DNA of 64,000 nucleotides, taken from the NCBI GenBank assembly GCA_022579005.1, contig MU401456.1, positions 212,607-276,606 on the forward strand, given 5' to 3'. The position numbers and the translations under genes were made by a program. Of the stretch, positions 52,810 to 64,000 are shown one piece after another. This stretch comes from Poronia punctata (taxonomy: Eukaryota > Ascomycota > Sordariomycetes > Xylariales > Xylariaceae). The notes under the pieces were generated by a model. That model was not told the DNA's origin. It saw only the letters and a program-made list of their open reading frames with translations, and made no database searches. Numbering within the stretch: the first letter of the stretch is position 1; each line of letters starts with the position of its first letter.

Positions 52810-55114
52810 TCATTCAAAAGGTGAAGTACCAGGGACCGTTGCGTCAGGCGCAGTATAATACTCGTAGTACTTATGGTATTGACTTTCAGCTCTTGCTAGA
52901 GTAGCTTCGTCCAGAGCAGGGCGGCTGTCCTTGATGGCAGCCTTATCTAGAGTAGACAGTGAGGCAGGTCTGTGTGGCAACATTAGCATAACCTACGCAT
53001 CACCACGGGACTGGTGGACTTACCCAAATATGTCACGGTCGAGTTGGAGGAATGTCTTCGTCGCGTCCTTGCCGCCTCTGTCCTGTAAGTAGTCGAGATA
53101 CTGGAGGAAGAGATCTCTCTTGGCACCGGAAGATATCCGGCTCTTGGCCAACAGCTCATCGAACATGTGCTGTAGACGCTCCGCGTGCTGGCTTTCGATC
53201 TCCGAGCTTGTAGGCTGAGCTAATTCGAAATTGATCCACTCCTGCCAGAAATGGCGACTATCGGCGTACCACTGCAGGTTTTGGGCGAAGACTGTTCGTG
53301 CTTCCTCAACGGAACCCTTGATTCTCCACAGTAGAGAAGCCCATCGTGTAACCAGGACAGCCTTGGTGAAGAGGTTGACTTGCTGGTCGTCAATCTTTGT
53401 TTTGTACACTTGGATTGCGGCGTCTAGCCCATTCTGCCGACGCTCTAGATTTGCCCACGACACTATGGTCTCAATCGAATCTGGAAGTTGCATGAGGATG
53501 GCCTCGTGAATATCACGCGCAACATCGGTACGGCCACAGGATTCCTCAAAATAGGCATATTGTAGCCTCACGCCCGGTCGGCTGAGAGGCACAAAGAGCG
53601 TGGCGGCCCTCATATAAATATGACGCACCTCCTCCTCCTTTCCGGGCTGTGCCGACATCCACCTGGCATATCGGATCCAGAATTCGTCGTACAGGGCGCA
53701 GGTAACCACACAACGCTCGTAGAGGAACACAATCCTAGTCTTGTCACCTTGGCTTTCCTCGAAGTCTAGATACTTCCGCCAGTTGGCGATCTGTGTGTTC
53801 TCTAGTTCGGTGACGTGGAAGTAGGGCCTCTTGATTTCAGATTCATACGTCCAACGCTTAGTCGTTTCGTCCTGAGTGCGTTGGAATACCTCGTAATACA
53901 TGGCGTCTATCTTGGCTCTGATATCGCGTTCCACTTCGAGCTCCGGCCGAGGAACCCCACCGTAAGCAGCAGCCTCAGCCTCTACCTCAGCTCGAAACCG
54001 AGCCAGGGTGTCGGCGGGCACTAACTCCGAGACGGGCCGGCTATGAGCAAGTTGGCGGAATCGCTCAAAGTATCGAGCATACTGATGCATCGGGATGTAT
54101 ATGATCCGCTGCAGAATCGCGAAGACCTTATCTTGAGCTTCCTGTCGCTCTTCGTATTCGATGTACTTATCCCAAAAAGGGTGCGCAAGGAAATCGAGGC
54201 CGACGCTACTGGCGGCGCGCTCGAAAAGTCTAAGGAACAATATCAGTACGTACCATCTACGGGGGAGTTGGGGGAGGAGTGAGGGTGGGCAAGAGCATAA
54301 ATACAGGCAAAGGAAATCTTGTGATGCGGCGATTCCAAATCCAAATCCAATCCGAGCCGGGCGTAGAATCAAGTTGAGCGACGTGCAGGCTAGGTTCTAA
54401 CCCGGGATATAGTAAGACACCAACGGTCTGGCAGATTATGTGAGAAGGTATCCGACACGATAAGGATGTTGTTGGCATCTCTCACCGTCGAGAACCGGAG
54501 CAGATAAAGTCTCGGGTGACTTTCGATCATAGTGATAAGGGGATTTCGGCATGGGTTATTTGCTTCTGCAGGTGATACAGTTACGGGGTAGGAGACTTCC
54601 TAGTATACTTACTCTCTGACCAAATGGGGGGTGTGAGTCGTCTCCATCTTGAACGAGCAGTACGAGGCCCAGAGATCCACGCAATTCTTAATGCTTGCAC
54701 ATCCTCTCTCGTATATCTAATTCCAATCAGCTAGGGGAGACAAAAGAGGGAGTTGATCAATCCAACTGACCATTTCTGCTGATTCAGGCCCCGAGATATT
54801 GAACTCAAGGTCGGCATATTTCTTCCAATATCCAAAAAGTAGTGGGAACTTGAGTAGAAATCGGTCATATGCATCGCGGAGAGTCGAGAGGGCTTGAGGG
54901 CTCGAGTTCCTATTCAAACCACCTTCCTGGGCCTCACAGGCACGAATCAGCTTCTCCCAAGCCTCAAAGCTGTCGGTATTCGCTTCCTATAGTTTGCTGT
55001 TAATTCGATTCGCCGGAATGACGACGTGGCATAGAGACGTACTACTTCGAGGGCGAGCTTCTTGATCTCGACATTCTCATCCTCTGATGGTGCGAATTGA
55101 TTAAAGTCGGCCAT
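52810..55114 (-). CDS. prp39: U1 snRNP splicing factor Prp39
   Basis: Five exons on the minus strand, 55114-55043, 54986-54771, 54716-54613, 54229-53024, 52969-52810, give 585 residues with phase kept throughout. The protein consists of HAT (half-a-TPR) repeats: examples are FEAWEKLIRACEAQ, FGYWKKYADLEF, FWDKYIEYEERQEAQ, ANWRKYLDFEESQGD, and FWQEWINFELAQP. Prp39 forms a dimer (with Prp42 in yeast) that supports U1 snRNP binding to the 5' splice site. Introns 1, 2 and 4 are 54-56 bp, but intron 3 (54230-54612) is 383 bp, unusually long here. No missing repeat is evident at its junction (HLVRE-LFERAASSVG reads naturally). Confidence 0.88.
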
Positions 55115-57027
55115 TATGGAGAATATTGGTGAGTGTAACAGGAGAGCTGGGTCTGGGTAGGTATCCTTGGCGTCTAGCTTCCGAACTTGCGAAGACCTGA
55201 TTTTGAAGCCGCGCGAAGGTATTGCTCCTTTTCTTCAACTCGACCAAGAATTGAGGGCAATCGGTAGTCCGATCTCGAATGCGATTTTGACAGAATGGCG
55301 TCGTTTCAAAGACGGCGGGACGTTCGGGGGACAAATTGATTTGTAGAGATCTGTGGCCGAGGCGACAATTGTGATACAATCTTCCGCGTTGGTAAAAGCA
55401 GGGCAAGTCTGGTTCGGAATTGCGCCCGGGAATGCGAGAGATGCTTCCTCACTGTTTAATGGGCCAGACGGAAAACGGATGTTTGGAAGGTTCACTAGCG
55501 ACCTGTATAGGTACTAGGTTTAGCAATAAAACGGTATGCGACAATGAGGCCTATACGGAAAATGATGTGGCTATGTGAGCAAGAGGAGAGATTGTAGAAG
55601 TGGATTGATGGATACGAAGAAACCCCCCGAATTCTGTGATGAGGCTGGATGGAGGCTGGCGCACGACCTACAAGGATTGGCGACAGCACATGAAAGAAGA
55701 GACTTGCAGAGGCTACAGTACCTGTCCCTGTACCTTTAACGCTGCATAGAACTAGTGGCACGTGCACAACCTACCCGAAAGCCTCTTTACGTGTTGTGCA
55801 TAACAGCTAGGGGCGAAGATGTTGATTGGCCAAAATACATCAGCCCAGTCCCACTTAGCTAGCTCGAGATTTCTTAATAAATTTTCGTTGCCGGAACAGG
55901 GGGAAGTTTCTATCGATTTATTTTCCTTTCAAGTCAGTTTTGTTTATATTTCATGTTTCCGTCACAAGACAGACACTTACCTACTACAGCGGCTCTGGCA
56001 TACTGGCCAAATGCACTATTGAGATCATATGCAGTTCCTGCTCTGATAACTATTCAGCGGAAGCCTTTCCCAGCCGCTTAATTGGTAGACCGGTCACGGT
56101 CGGACAAGAAAGGCTGTCAAATATAGCTTGGTTAAAAAGCTCCTTGGATATCCTACGATGGTACAGAACAACGGGTTTTGCAAGCGCAGCACGTTTTTCT
56201 AGTATTATACGATTACTTTCCAGGAAGACGGGAGGCACTGGAACAGACAACGATACTCTAATCGCAAGGTAGTATAGTATGAGTGATGTACATACGTATT
56301 GCAAAGCTCTGGCCGGTGATGATAACCATTAAAAATCATATGATAGGAAGAGGGATATCCAACACTGTTTGGAAATGATCTCAAATATCTAATCTGAGGC
56401 CTTGCTACAATCATGTTTCTGACTTCTTTTATTCTCCGTTACTTTTTCTCCATTTTTAGTTTACATCACATTTGTATATAAAGATATATATTACTTTGGG
56501 ATGCATTTCTTACATAGTAGATCAACATGAACGCACGTGAAAGATTGCTGGTGATTTGTATCAATCTTGTCATAATTTCGTTGACTCTGTATTACATTAA
56601 GTTCTGACTATAGAATGTGTGTGGAAGGGGTGGTTTTATACAAGGCCATGTCCACAACACTGTGTTTCTTGACGACAAGTGTCTATCACCACCGAGTAGT
56701 TGGTAGCCAAGTTTAATCGTAGACTTGCAATGCCTATGCTGGCTCTTTCTTCCGCTCCGAAGCTTCCTTCACCATGTGCTGGTGATTCTTCACAAACGGC
56801 CGCTTTCCAGAACGCTTCGGCTAATAATAATTCTTTGTATGGTATCCAAGTCCGAGTAGGCGATCCTGAAGCCCTCGATTTCTATCTCTCGCTTCGTCCA
56901 ATCAAATCCCTGGCTGAATTATAGGAACGAGAAGAGGCCTGGAGATCGCAAGGTCTGGATATACTCAGCATGCAAACCAAAAAATGCGACAGTACATCCG
57001 GATCGGTGCTCCTGAGCTAGGACTGAT
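55115..57027. other. Intergenic region, prp39 promoter and beyond
   Basis: 1.9 kb. The first few hundred bases should be the prp39 promoter. The plus-strand open frame at 56700-56924 has no ATG start and no known domain. Nothing else is supported. Confidence 0.5.
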
Positions 57028-57993
57028 TCAACGGTCACCGTTATCAAGCATTTTCTGCGCCCTCTCGAGTCTTGCAGCCGTCTTCCCAATGCCTATCTTT
57101 GGTTTCTTGCCACTTTCGTCGCTAAATGTATTGTCATCGGTATCGTTGTCGACCACAGCATCCAGTCTCTTCTCGCGTCGCAAAAGATAGTACATCTCGG
57201 TACCAGTGCTCCTGCCCGGGACCTCATCGGTCCAGTCGGCCGTTTTGGCTTTGGGACGGCTTGGTAAACCGCTCCCAACGGACCGCTCACTGCCCCGACG
57301 TAGAGGCTCGTCGTTTTCTTTGGGCCGTCGGAAGACCTGCGAGATCCGACTGAACAAGGGCGAGCCCGGTTTCGGAGGTGCGCCTTCTTCCAGACGCTTA
57401 ATACTGTTAGATATTGATCGTGACGCGTCATTCATCCTCCACACAAGCCCGGATCCATCACTACTGAAGCATTTATATTCGACGCCGTCGGTGGGCTTCG
57501 CACACATAGAACAATTGCCGCGCACGGCTTCATTACGTCGACGGCCGTCGCGTATGTTCGATTTCGATCCTAGTGATAGGAATTTCGGCCGGTGTTGTTT
57601 TTGATCGCCTATTGGGAAGACGGTCGATTGAATCTTGTCCTGTTTTGGGAGGGTGCCCGTGGCGGCCTCAGCGATCGACGGGGTCCCCAGCGACGAACTT
57701 GGTTTCCCAAACGCGCCTATAGCCTTGGGTTTCAAGGCGGGCGCAGAACAGACGCAGTACGTTTGGGACGATGCCACTTCACTCCGCCAGATGTCGATGC
57801 GCTCGAATTTCGTCTTCTCAGTTCCCATTGCGTTCTCATCGGGCCTACCAGAGGTCACATCGACGTGGAGTGCCCGGTGCGCGTTTGCGGGTCCCAGTCA
57901 CGGTCACACTCAGGTAGACCGAAGTTTGGTTTTCTTCGATCCAGGTCCTCCTCCTTCTTTTCCCCTATGGGTAGCCGCACGGTTCGAGCTCAT
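57028..57993 (-). CDS. Hypothetical protein with paired CxxC motifs
   Basis: I do not recognise this protein. The secure part is a minus-strand open frame ending at 57028. The model here uses an ATG at 57993 and a 75-bp intron (57919-57845, weak GTCTAC donor, GGTAG acceptor) that keeps phase and removes three stops, giving 296 residues. A conservative alternative starts at the internal ATG 57828 (266 residues). Visible features: YCVCSAP and GNCSMCAKP...YKC cysteine pairs about 70 residues apart, a basic Ser/Pro-rich middle with GSPLFSRISQVFRRP, and a C-terminal IGKTAARLERAQKML helix. The cysteines could hold zinc. No signal peptide or membrane segment is seen. It is transcribed in the same direction as its neighbours. 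Confidence 0.45.
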
Positions 57994-59156
57994 GCGAAGG
58001 GTTTTTAGTCTTTTGGCGTAGATAAAGAGATCGTGTTTATTATCGCCGACGTATCTTATTGGCACCGGCTCTTAAGGAAAGACATTGACCGGCAAAACAA
58101 TCACGTCGAACTAAGGATCTGGGCAAAATGATCAAGAAGTGAAAAAGTAAAGGGACAAGATAATTATTAGATAATTGTTTCTCTTCGGATCCAAATCTAA
58201 ACGGGACAGCGCATTGGTCAGTGCTCGCCTCCTTTGCAATTTCAGAAATCCGATAAGTAATGAGTACAGGTCGAGGCTGTCGACACGGAGTGGCGGTGAC
58301 GTCAAGAATGAGATTCGACAGCTTCAACCGTCTTAGTACGGAACTTGGCTGCAGGGCAATTTCTTCTTGCTCAATAAAGGGGTCGCTCTCTCTTATTATT
58401 GCCTGCTTCCTCTGTTTAAGGGACGGTGAGTACTTTAGGTAAGTACTTAACCTAGAATAGGTGCTTTTGCGGCCGACCTGTGAACTTAGGTAATTACCTC
58501 TTACCTAACGTTATCTAACTACATAGGTATCTAGTCTACTACTCGTACGTTAATGCCATGCTGACTACGAGTATCCAGACTAGCACCTGCCCGCACCTAC
58601 ATGCGTACATGTACACGCACATTCCCAAAGATACTAGGTAGATGGGTTACAGCAACACAACTTGAACTTGAAATAAATGCTACGAGTGTTTTGCTACGTT
58701 AGGTAGACACCTATTAATTGCAACTTTAAACGGTCTCAAGTCGCGAGGCTCGTTTGGAACGTGATGCAATTCGGCCCGGGCAGGTCCTCACCGTCCTGGT
58801 CCCAAATCGTGCTTTCCCTTTCAAGGCCCGGCGTGTAACAAGCGCCAATTGGCCCACTTCTATTGACATGATGTCTCGATGAGCCTATAGAACCGACAAA
58901 AAAAGGGGCGGCTTAGTGTCGTCTTTCCTTTCGCGATTTGGTTCATTACGAGTAGGTGTTGCTTCGTAACCTCGTCACCTCGTCACCTCGTCAACCATAT
59001 ACGTGCCGATACAGGTAGGAGAGTTGGCGGTGACGATATAGTCCTTGTGCTTTTTCTTTATGGTCCGCGTCGCCTAGCGCGTTTACATCAAGCCCAACAT
59101 ACTACGTACAGTATCGCTTACTTCTTTTTTCCGTCTGGCCCTCTACGCGTGGATAT
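57994..59156. other. Intergenic region downstream of the synaptojanin-type gene
   Basis: 1.16 kb without a supported gene. A 9-bp tandem CCTCGTCA(A/C) repeat of about three units lies at 58970-58993. Confidence 0.55.
58970..58993 (+). repeat. 9-bp tandem repeat, unit CCTCGTCAC
   Basis: Nearly three exact copies in a row. Confidence 0.75.
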
Positions 59157-62100
59157 CTAGCTTGGTTTCAATGTGTCCCAACCCTGCATCTCAATGCCTG
59201 TAATTGTATCATCCGCGAGCAGATCTACGGTCGGCTTTTTAGATGCAGGTGGTGGTACTGGTTTCCTCTGTGGTGTTATTGATGATGATTGGGGCGTTTG
59301 CCTTTGCTGCTGCGACCTGGGTGGAAGATCCGGGTTTCGCCCCGACGCTCCCAAACCAGGTAGACTTACAGCACTGGATGGCATCGTCGAAGAAGGAAAG
59401 GTGGACACCCTATTTGGACCGGTTATACCGGAACCAGGCCGCACAGACGCTGTTTTCTGCATCCCACCAGTCAAGCCCGTGGCTCCGGTGGCTTCAAGCC
59501 GCGATGTCAAGTTAGACACATTGCTTGTAGCCCGGCGAGGTAACGGCGGCTTTGTCGTTTCTTTCTCAAAAGCACCCGGAACGTTATGCTCAGAAGTTGA
59601 GGGAGAAGTAGATATAAGATGGGCTGGTTTCTTGGCTACAGGGGGTGGCGCTTTTGTAGATTGAGTAGACAATTGTGAGGAAACTGATGATGACATCTTA
59701 GAGCGGGACCAAGAGTCAAGACCGGACGTTGGAATGGTTAACGGAGTCGGAGTCAATGCGGCACTAGAGGTATGAGGGGTGGCCGCGTTCGTTTGTCTCC
59801 TCGGGGGCGGTGGAGGCGGGGCATCAACTTTTTGGGGTTTTGTAGAAGTCGGATCATCGATGAGATGGGGCCTTCCAACTCTGGCAGGTAGAGTTGTGGG
59901 CTCTAGCGCTGGTGGTAGCTTCCTAGGCGCAGAACTGGAAGCAGAGGTAGACAGCAAAGTGGAATGGTTAATGTGTTCGTAAGGAGAACTAGATATACTC
60001 GACGAAAAAGACGACAACCTGGAATTGGACCGCGGTACCGCTACCCAATCCGGTTCTTCCGTCGGGCTGAAGGGGTTTGACGGTCGGCTTGGGTTCAAGA
60101 TGACCGAAGACTGCTCACTGCCCCCATTGATGGACTTTGGTGGAACAACCGTGGACTTGGCCATTTTCCCATTCTCGAGCCACCATCTCTGCTGATCCGA
60201 ACTTGCTGGCGGGAGCCCAGGTTCGATAGGATCGTACCCAATAAGGTCCTCGTCATCTTCTGAGTCTTGGCTATCCAATATTGCTGCCGTATGTCCTATT
60301 TCAGCTTTCCGACTCTCATATAGCTGGCGGCTAATACGTTCGCGACGAGACTCGTCTACAATGTTCACTGTACATTGGAAAACTGCGTTTACAGGCCGGT
60401 GGTCCGAGAAACGTAACGGCGCCGAACTATAAGATAGTTGTCTGATGTTGATACCCTTACGCAATATCCGATCCGTCCAAGCAGGGATGCGCGCTTTCTC
60501 ACTAGCACACTGTAAGTATAAATAATCTAAGGGTTAATGGCGGGCCTATCTGGTGGGACCCACGATGTATCATATCGATCTGTGCCTATGTCGAATTTAT
60601 AAGTAGGCATAAACGTGATCCTGGCTTCCGAGTAATATGGGAAAGCAAGGCCAGCGACCATTTGCAGATTCAACTAGACAACGTAAGTGTTTAAACTCGG
60701 TACGTCGCGTACTTCAACACACACCTGGTCATTCTCGTAGAGACCGGCCAAATCTTGCTTCTTAACAAGGTCCATAGCCCGTTCGTGAGAGAGGCCGATA
60801 CGGTAGTTGAAATCGCCCATCCAGATAACCGTGTCTTTAAAGAATGATTAGCGGAGAATACATCAGACCAGTATAAGGAGACGTACCATGATCATCGATC
60901 CCGCGGTTTCTCTGGAACCTTAGTCCGTGGTGAATCGTTGCATAGTCTCGGTTTCTCTCATCGTAATTGGCGAACCCAGCAGCTAGATGGGCTGTTACGA
61001 AGCACAGCTGCGTGCTCGCATACTCCATTCGAATAGCCACGGCACCCTTGTTGCCGGCAATGCCCGACATGCCTGTCTTTTTGACACTACCCTCGACATT
61101 CTTGATTTTAGATAAGACGGAGGCCTTGACGAAGATGCACAGAGCGGCTCCCACCAGCTGTCCACTCCGCAAAAGGACATACTTCTCCCCCCCTGCGGCC
61201 TTCGCCCGCGCATTAAGGGTCTTCTTGATCGCCTTTTCCCATTGCTGTTTCCTCGACGGATCACTGTTCATAATCTGCTGCGCGCTCAATTCAACTATCT
61301 CCTGGAATCCCACCGCAAAGATCTCTGGCTCTGTAGAACCGAGTTCTCGCGGCCAGAGCCAGGGCGATAGGTCGTCATCAATCCCACTAGTACGACCATT
61401 TAGATTGAACGTACCAACCCATCTGCAAGAGGTTAGTTCTTAGAAAGCCCGGAATACTCGGGGCTGGCGCAAGGATGTACTAACATTGTGATATTTTCTG
61501 TTGAAGAGAACTCGGAGCTACGCTTACCAAGTTCCATAGAGACGAAGTCACTGATGGGATCGAAGAGGTGGACGGGAGACTGACCAACCAATCTTCCCAA
61601 AAGCATGTCGATCGTGTTTTGCCTCGCCTTGTCAGCAAAGTTATTGATGTAGAGTCTGGTCGCACTCTTGCGTGCGTCGGCGAAGGCGCCGGCCAGAGAC
61701 ATTTTACCATGTCTAGTAAACGACGACTTCAAGGCCCCCGTTCCTGCATATATCCTAGAAAGAGCGTCCCCATTATCGGCCCAGAGGGTAGAATGCCTCA
61801 TCCAAAAGTCGGAAGCTGCATTTTCGGTTCGGTGTCCGAGAAACGCCTCTACCGCCATCTGGGATATGAGCGTCTGAATCAGGTTTGTCCTGTCCAAGCA
61901 GTCTAAACAGTTTGTGCGAAATACACCTTCCTGCTGAAGGACGACGACCATTCGCGTCCCATTCTTGGCCCGTACATTTTCGAACTCTACTAGATCGTCT
62001 GTTTGCTCTGCGAGATAATATGCGAACCCTTCCGCGGAATTTTCAATGTATCGGCGAATCTCTCTAGCCGCCTCGTACCCAACAGTTTTCGTCTCTGCAT

Positions 62101-63519
62101 GAAAGTCATAATCCGTCTCTCGTAACAAAGCGTGATCGGAGGAATTCGCCTGGTTCGGACGACTAAGCGGGCAATGTTGTAGACCGTAGTGGTATAGCTG
62201 TGTGAGCTCGGCTTCGCCAGGTTTCGCTGCGCTTAACAGGTTTACGACGTGAACGGCACCGTACGATTGTTCGAGGTCTTCGAAATGTTTATTGAACGCT
62301 GGCTGGGTCCCATCGGCCGACCGTGTTATGCTGATCTTTTGCTGCCCGGGAATGAGACCAGCGCTCTGTTCCCAGAAGACAGGCACTGAGCCTCGGACCT
62401 GAGCATAGGAGAAAAGCACACCGGAGGGGCTCCAATAGATCGTCTCGGTCTCGACAAAGTTCGCGACGTGACCATCATCGTCAATGCCACGACTATTGAA
62501 GCGAGTGCCTGCTCTCTTGCACGATAGGCGTGAAATGACGGTGAGAAAGGAAGGAAGGCCGGTGTGGGACTCGTGTAGGGGTGCGGCAGATTGAGGGATC
62601 GTCAGAGTCAAACAGAATCCTCGAATTGCAGAGGTCAGAATCCTCGAGGCATCCAGAGCCTCCCGCTCGTGAGCCATCAGCCGAGAGCGGAACTGGACAA
62701 GTGGGTCGATCATAAAGGAATTCCATAGGAACGCGTCGTCGAAGTTGTCGATATCAAACGTGTCCGAGTCTACCGGTCTGTCACAGCTATGAGTAAGGGC
62801 TTGGACGTGACATAGTGAATCATACGCCGGATCGGGAATTGTTGGTTCCGTCCGGCGGGTTACATCTCTCACCTGTCCTGTAAGCGATTCGTCAGATCGA
62901 AGTCCGTACTGTAATAGAAACTCCCATTGCCTAGCAACTTCTGTAGTTCTTGGTACGGATAATCTGCGTCGCCCTCTCGCCGGCCAAGATTTTGAGCATA
63001 CGCCGCCGAGGTATCGGGGGACTCGTTGTCGTACGCATTCAGAGAAACGACATTATCGTAAGCAGCCGAGTTGAGACATAGGAATTCAACAGCCGCAATC
63101 TTCTCGACGGTTTCGCCGGGCCGCAACGTTGCTGCCCTCGAGGCTTGGGTGATTACACACAGGAATACATCCTGTTGGATCGATATCAGGCCCAATGTTC
63201 CGTATATGGGACGGGAGATGAGAGGTCGGAAATCGCTCAATAGCTGTCGCGAAGCTGGTGAAAACTCGACCATGCACTTGGACACAGAGGGCTCGCTGCT
63301 GCCGCCTCGGGCACGCGACGGGACAACCGAGACGAGAGAGCCATCGGAAATGGCTTCTTTCGTAGTAGATGAGTGCCGGAAGATAAGAGCATGCGAATCT
63401 GTAACGATGGCAATAGCACGGTGAGGATAGTCGCGAATCAGGAGTTGGCTCGATTTCTCTGCTGACGGTGGAGGGGCGGGCACACTTCGAACCGTCGACG
63501 GGTACTGGTACTGATCCAT
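59157..63519 (-). CDS. Synaptojanin-type polyphosphoinositide phosphatase (Inp51/52/53 family)
   Basis: Six exons on the minus strand, 63519-62873, 62777-61485, 61422-60887, 60834-60725, 60673-60564, 60501-59157, give 1346 residues in phase. The Sac1 domain (about 60-560) keeps its catalytic C-x5-R-T motif (NCLDCLDRTN, Cys506-Arg512), so it should be active, unlike yeast Inp51. The inositol 5-phosphatase domain (about 647-940) carries WVGTFNLNGRT, WMGDFNYR, PAWTDRIL and FSDHRPV. The last 400 residues are Pro/Ser-rich with polyproline runs suited to SH3 partners. These enzymes clear PI(4,5)P2 and PI4P during endocytosis and Golgi traffic. Introns are 51-95 bp. Two introns use the second available AG to hold phase. 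Confidence 0.93.
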
Positions 63520-64000
63520 GCTGGAGTAGCAGGAGAGCAGCAGTACGGCGCGGGTGTCTGCAAGCAGAAGCGCATGCTAGTTCGAGGCGAGAAGGGAAAG
63601 TTCGTCGGTAGGTAGCGAGGTGACACAGTCGACGAAACAAGCCAAGTTAGTACATCGAGGCTGGTACGAGTACGAGTATAGTGGGTTAGGTAAGGCAGTT
63701 GATAATTGTGGACTAATAATCTTGTATTATGTGTGCTGTAACCAATTTGCTAAACTTTTGGTGCTTGCACAGGTGCAAATTTCGGAAAGCCACGCCGATC
63801 TGTTGGTGTTTTTGGCCCTTTGAAGTGGAAGCGAGAAGACTCTCGCACTTGTGTACGTTGCAGGTAAGTAGGTACCTACCTATTACTTTTCGTTTCTGGC
63901 AGACCAAGGTTAGATGGGACCTGTGACGTATCGGGATACTTGGGGATTTCGGTGGATTTTCGATAAGGTGCAGTGCCAGGTGCTCGGTCAGCCCTATGGC
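63520..64000. promoter_or_regulatory. Promoter region of the synaptojanin-type gene
   Basis: 480 bp to the window edge. No gene supported. Contains GGTAAGTAGGTACCTACC near 63860. Confidence 0.5.

Noticed and set aside
56700..56924. Plus-strand 74-codon ORF
   Set aside because: No ATG at its start, no domain and no partner exon.

Overview
The window is nuclear DNA from a filamentous ascomycete (Pezizomycotina, most likely a Sordariomycete; the order cannot be fixed from sequence alone). The evidence is short introns (mostly 51-170 bp) with GTRNGT donors and CTAAC/CTGAC-type branch points, two Zn2Cys6 regulators, a QutR-type quinate repressor, and gene families whose architectures are typical of moulds. 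Exons below were joined by hand from splice signals and reading phase. No transcript evidence was available. I see no tRNA, rRNA, CRISPR array or complete autonomous transposon.

Layout. 1-8.7 kb: three intron-less plus-strand housekeeping genes: a PPR protein cut by the window edge, the ribosome-biogenesis helicase Dbp7, and the TRAPP subunit Trs85. 8.7-12.4 kb: a long non-coding stretch holding a poly-G run and an N gap whose two flanks are the same sequence assembled twice. 12.4-21.6 kb: a small unknown AT-hook-like protein, a quinate repressor divergent from a short Zn2Cys6 protein, and an MDP-1 phosphatase. 22-30.4 kb: a Sec14-like lipid-transfer protein, a flavin monooxygenase with an NTF2-like front domain, and a secreted tannase/feruloyl esterase. 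30.6-31.1 kb: a 441-bp foldback element with about 57-bp inverted termini and an internal 9-bp minisatellite.

31.7-42.2 kb is a dense housekeeping block: CHMP7-like ESCRT-III protein, Rad18 and Pol32 (a divergent pair, both acting in post-replication repair), a TTC1-like TPR protein divergent from a HAD phosphatase with a heat-shock element between them, and the ASTRA subunit Asa1. 42.2-46.2 kb has no convincing gene. 46.2-63.5 kb carries a Zn2Cys6/Fungal_trans_2 regulator, mitochondrial cytochrome c peroxidase, the U1 snRNP protein Prp39, an unknown cysteine-motif protein, and a synaptojanin-type Sac1/5-phosphatase.

Most genes are unrelated housekeeping functions. Two groupings may be functional: Rad18 with Pol32 (PCNA-directed lesion bypass), and a loose set linked to plant phenolics (quinate repressor, tannase, monooxygenase). 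I found no evidence for a wholly new multi-gene system. The most distinctive items are the foldback element, the quinate repressor/Zn-cluster divergent pair, the duplicated assembly flanks and a splice-phase conflict in the TTC1-like gene.
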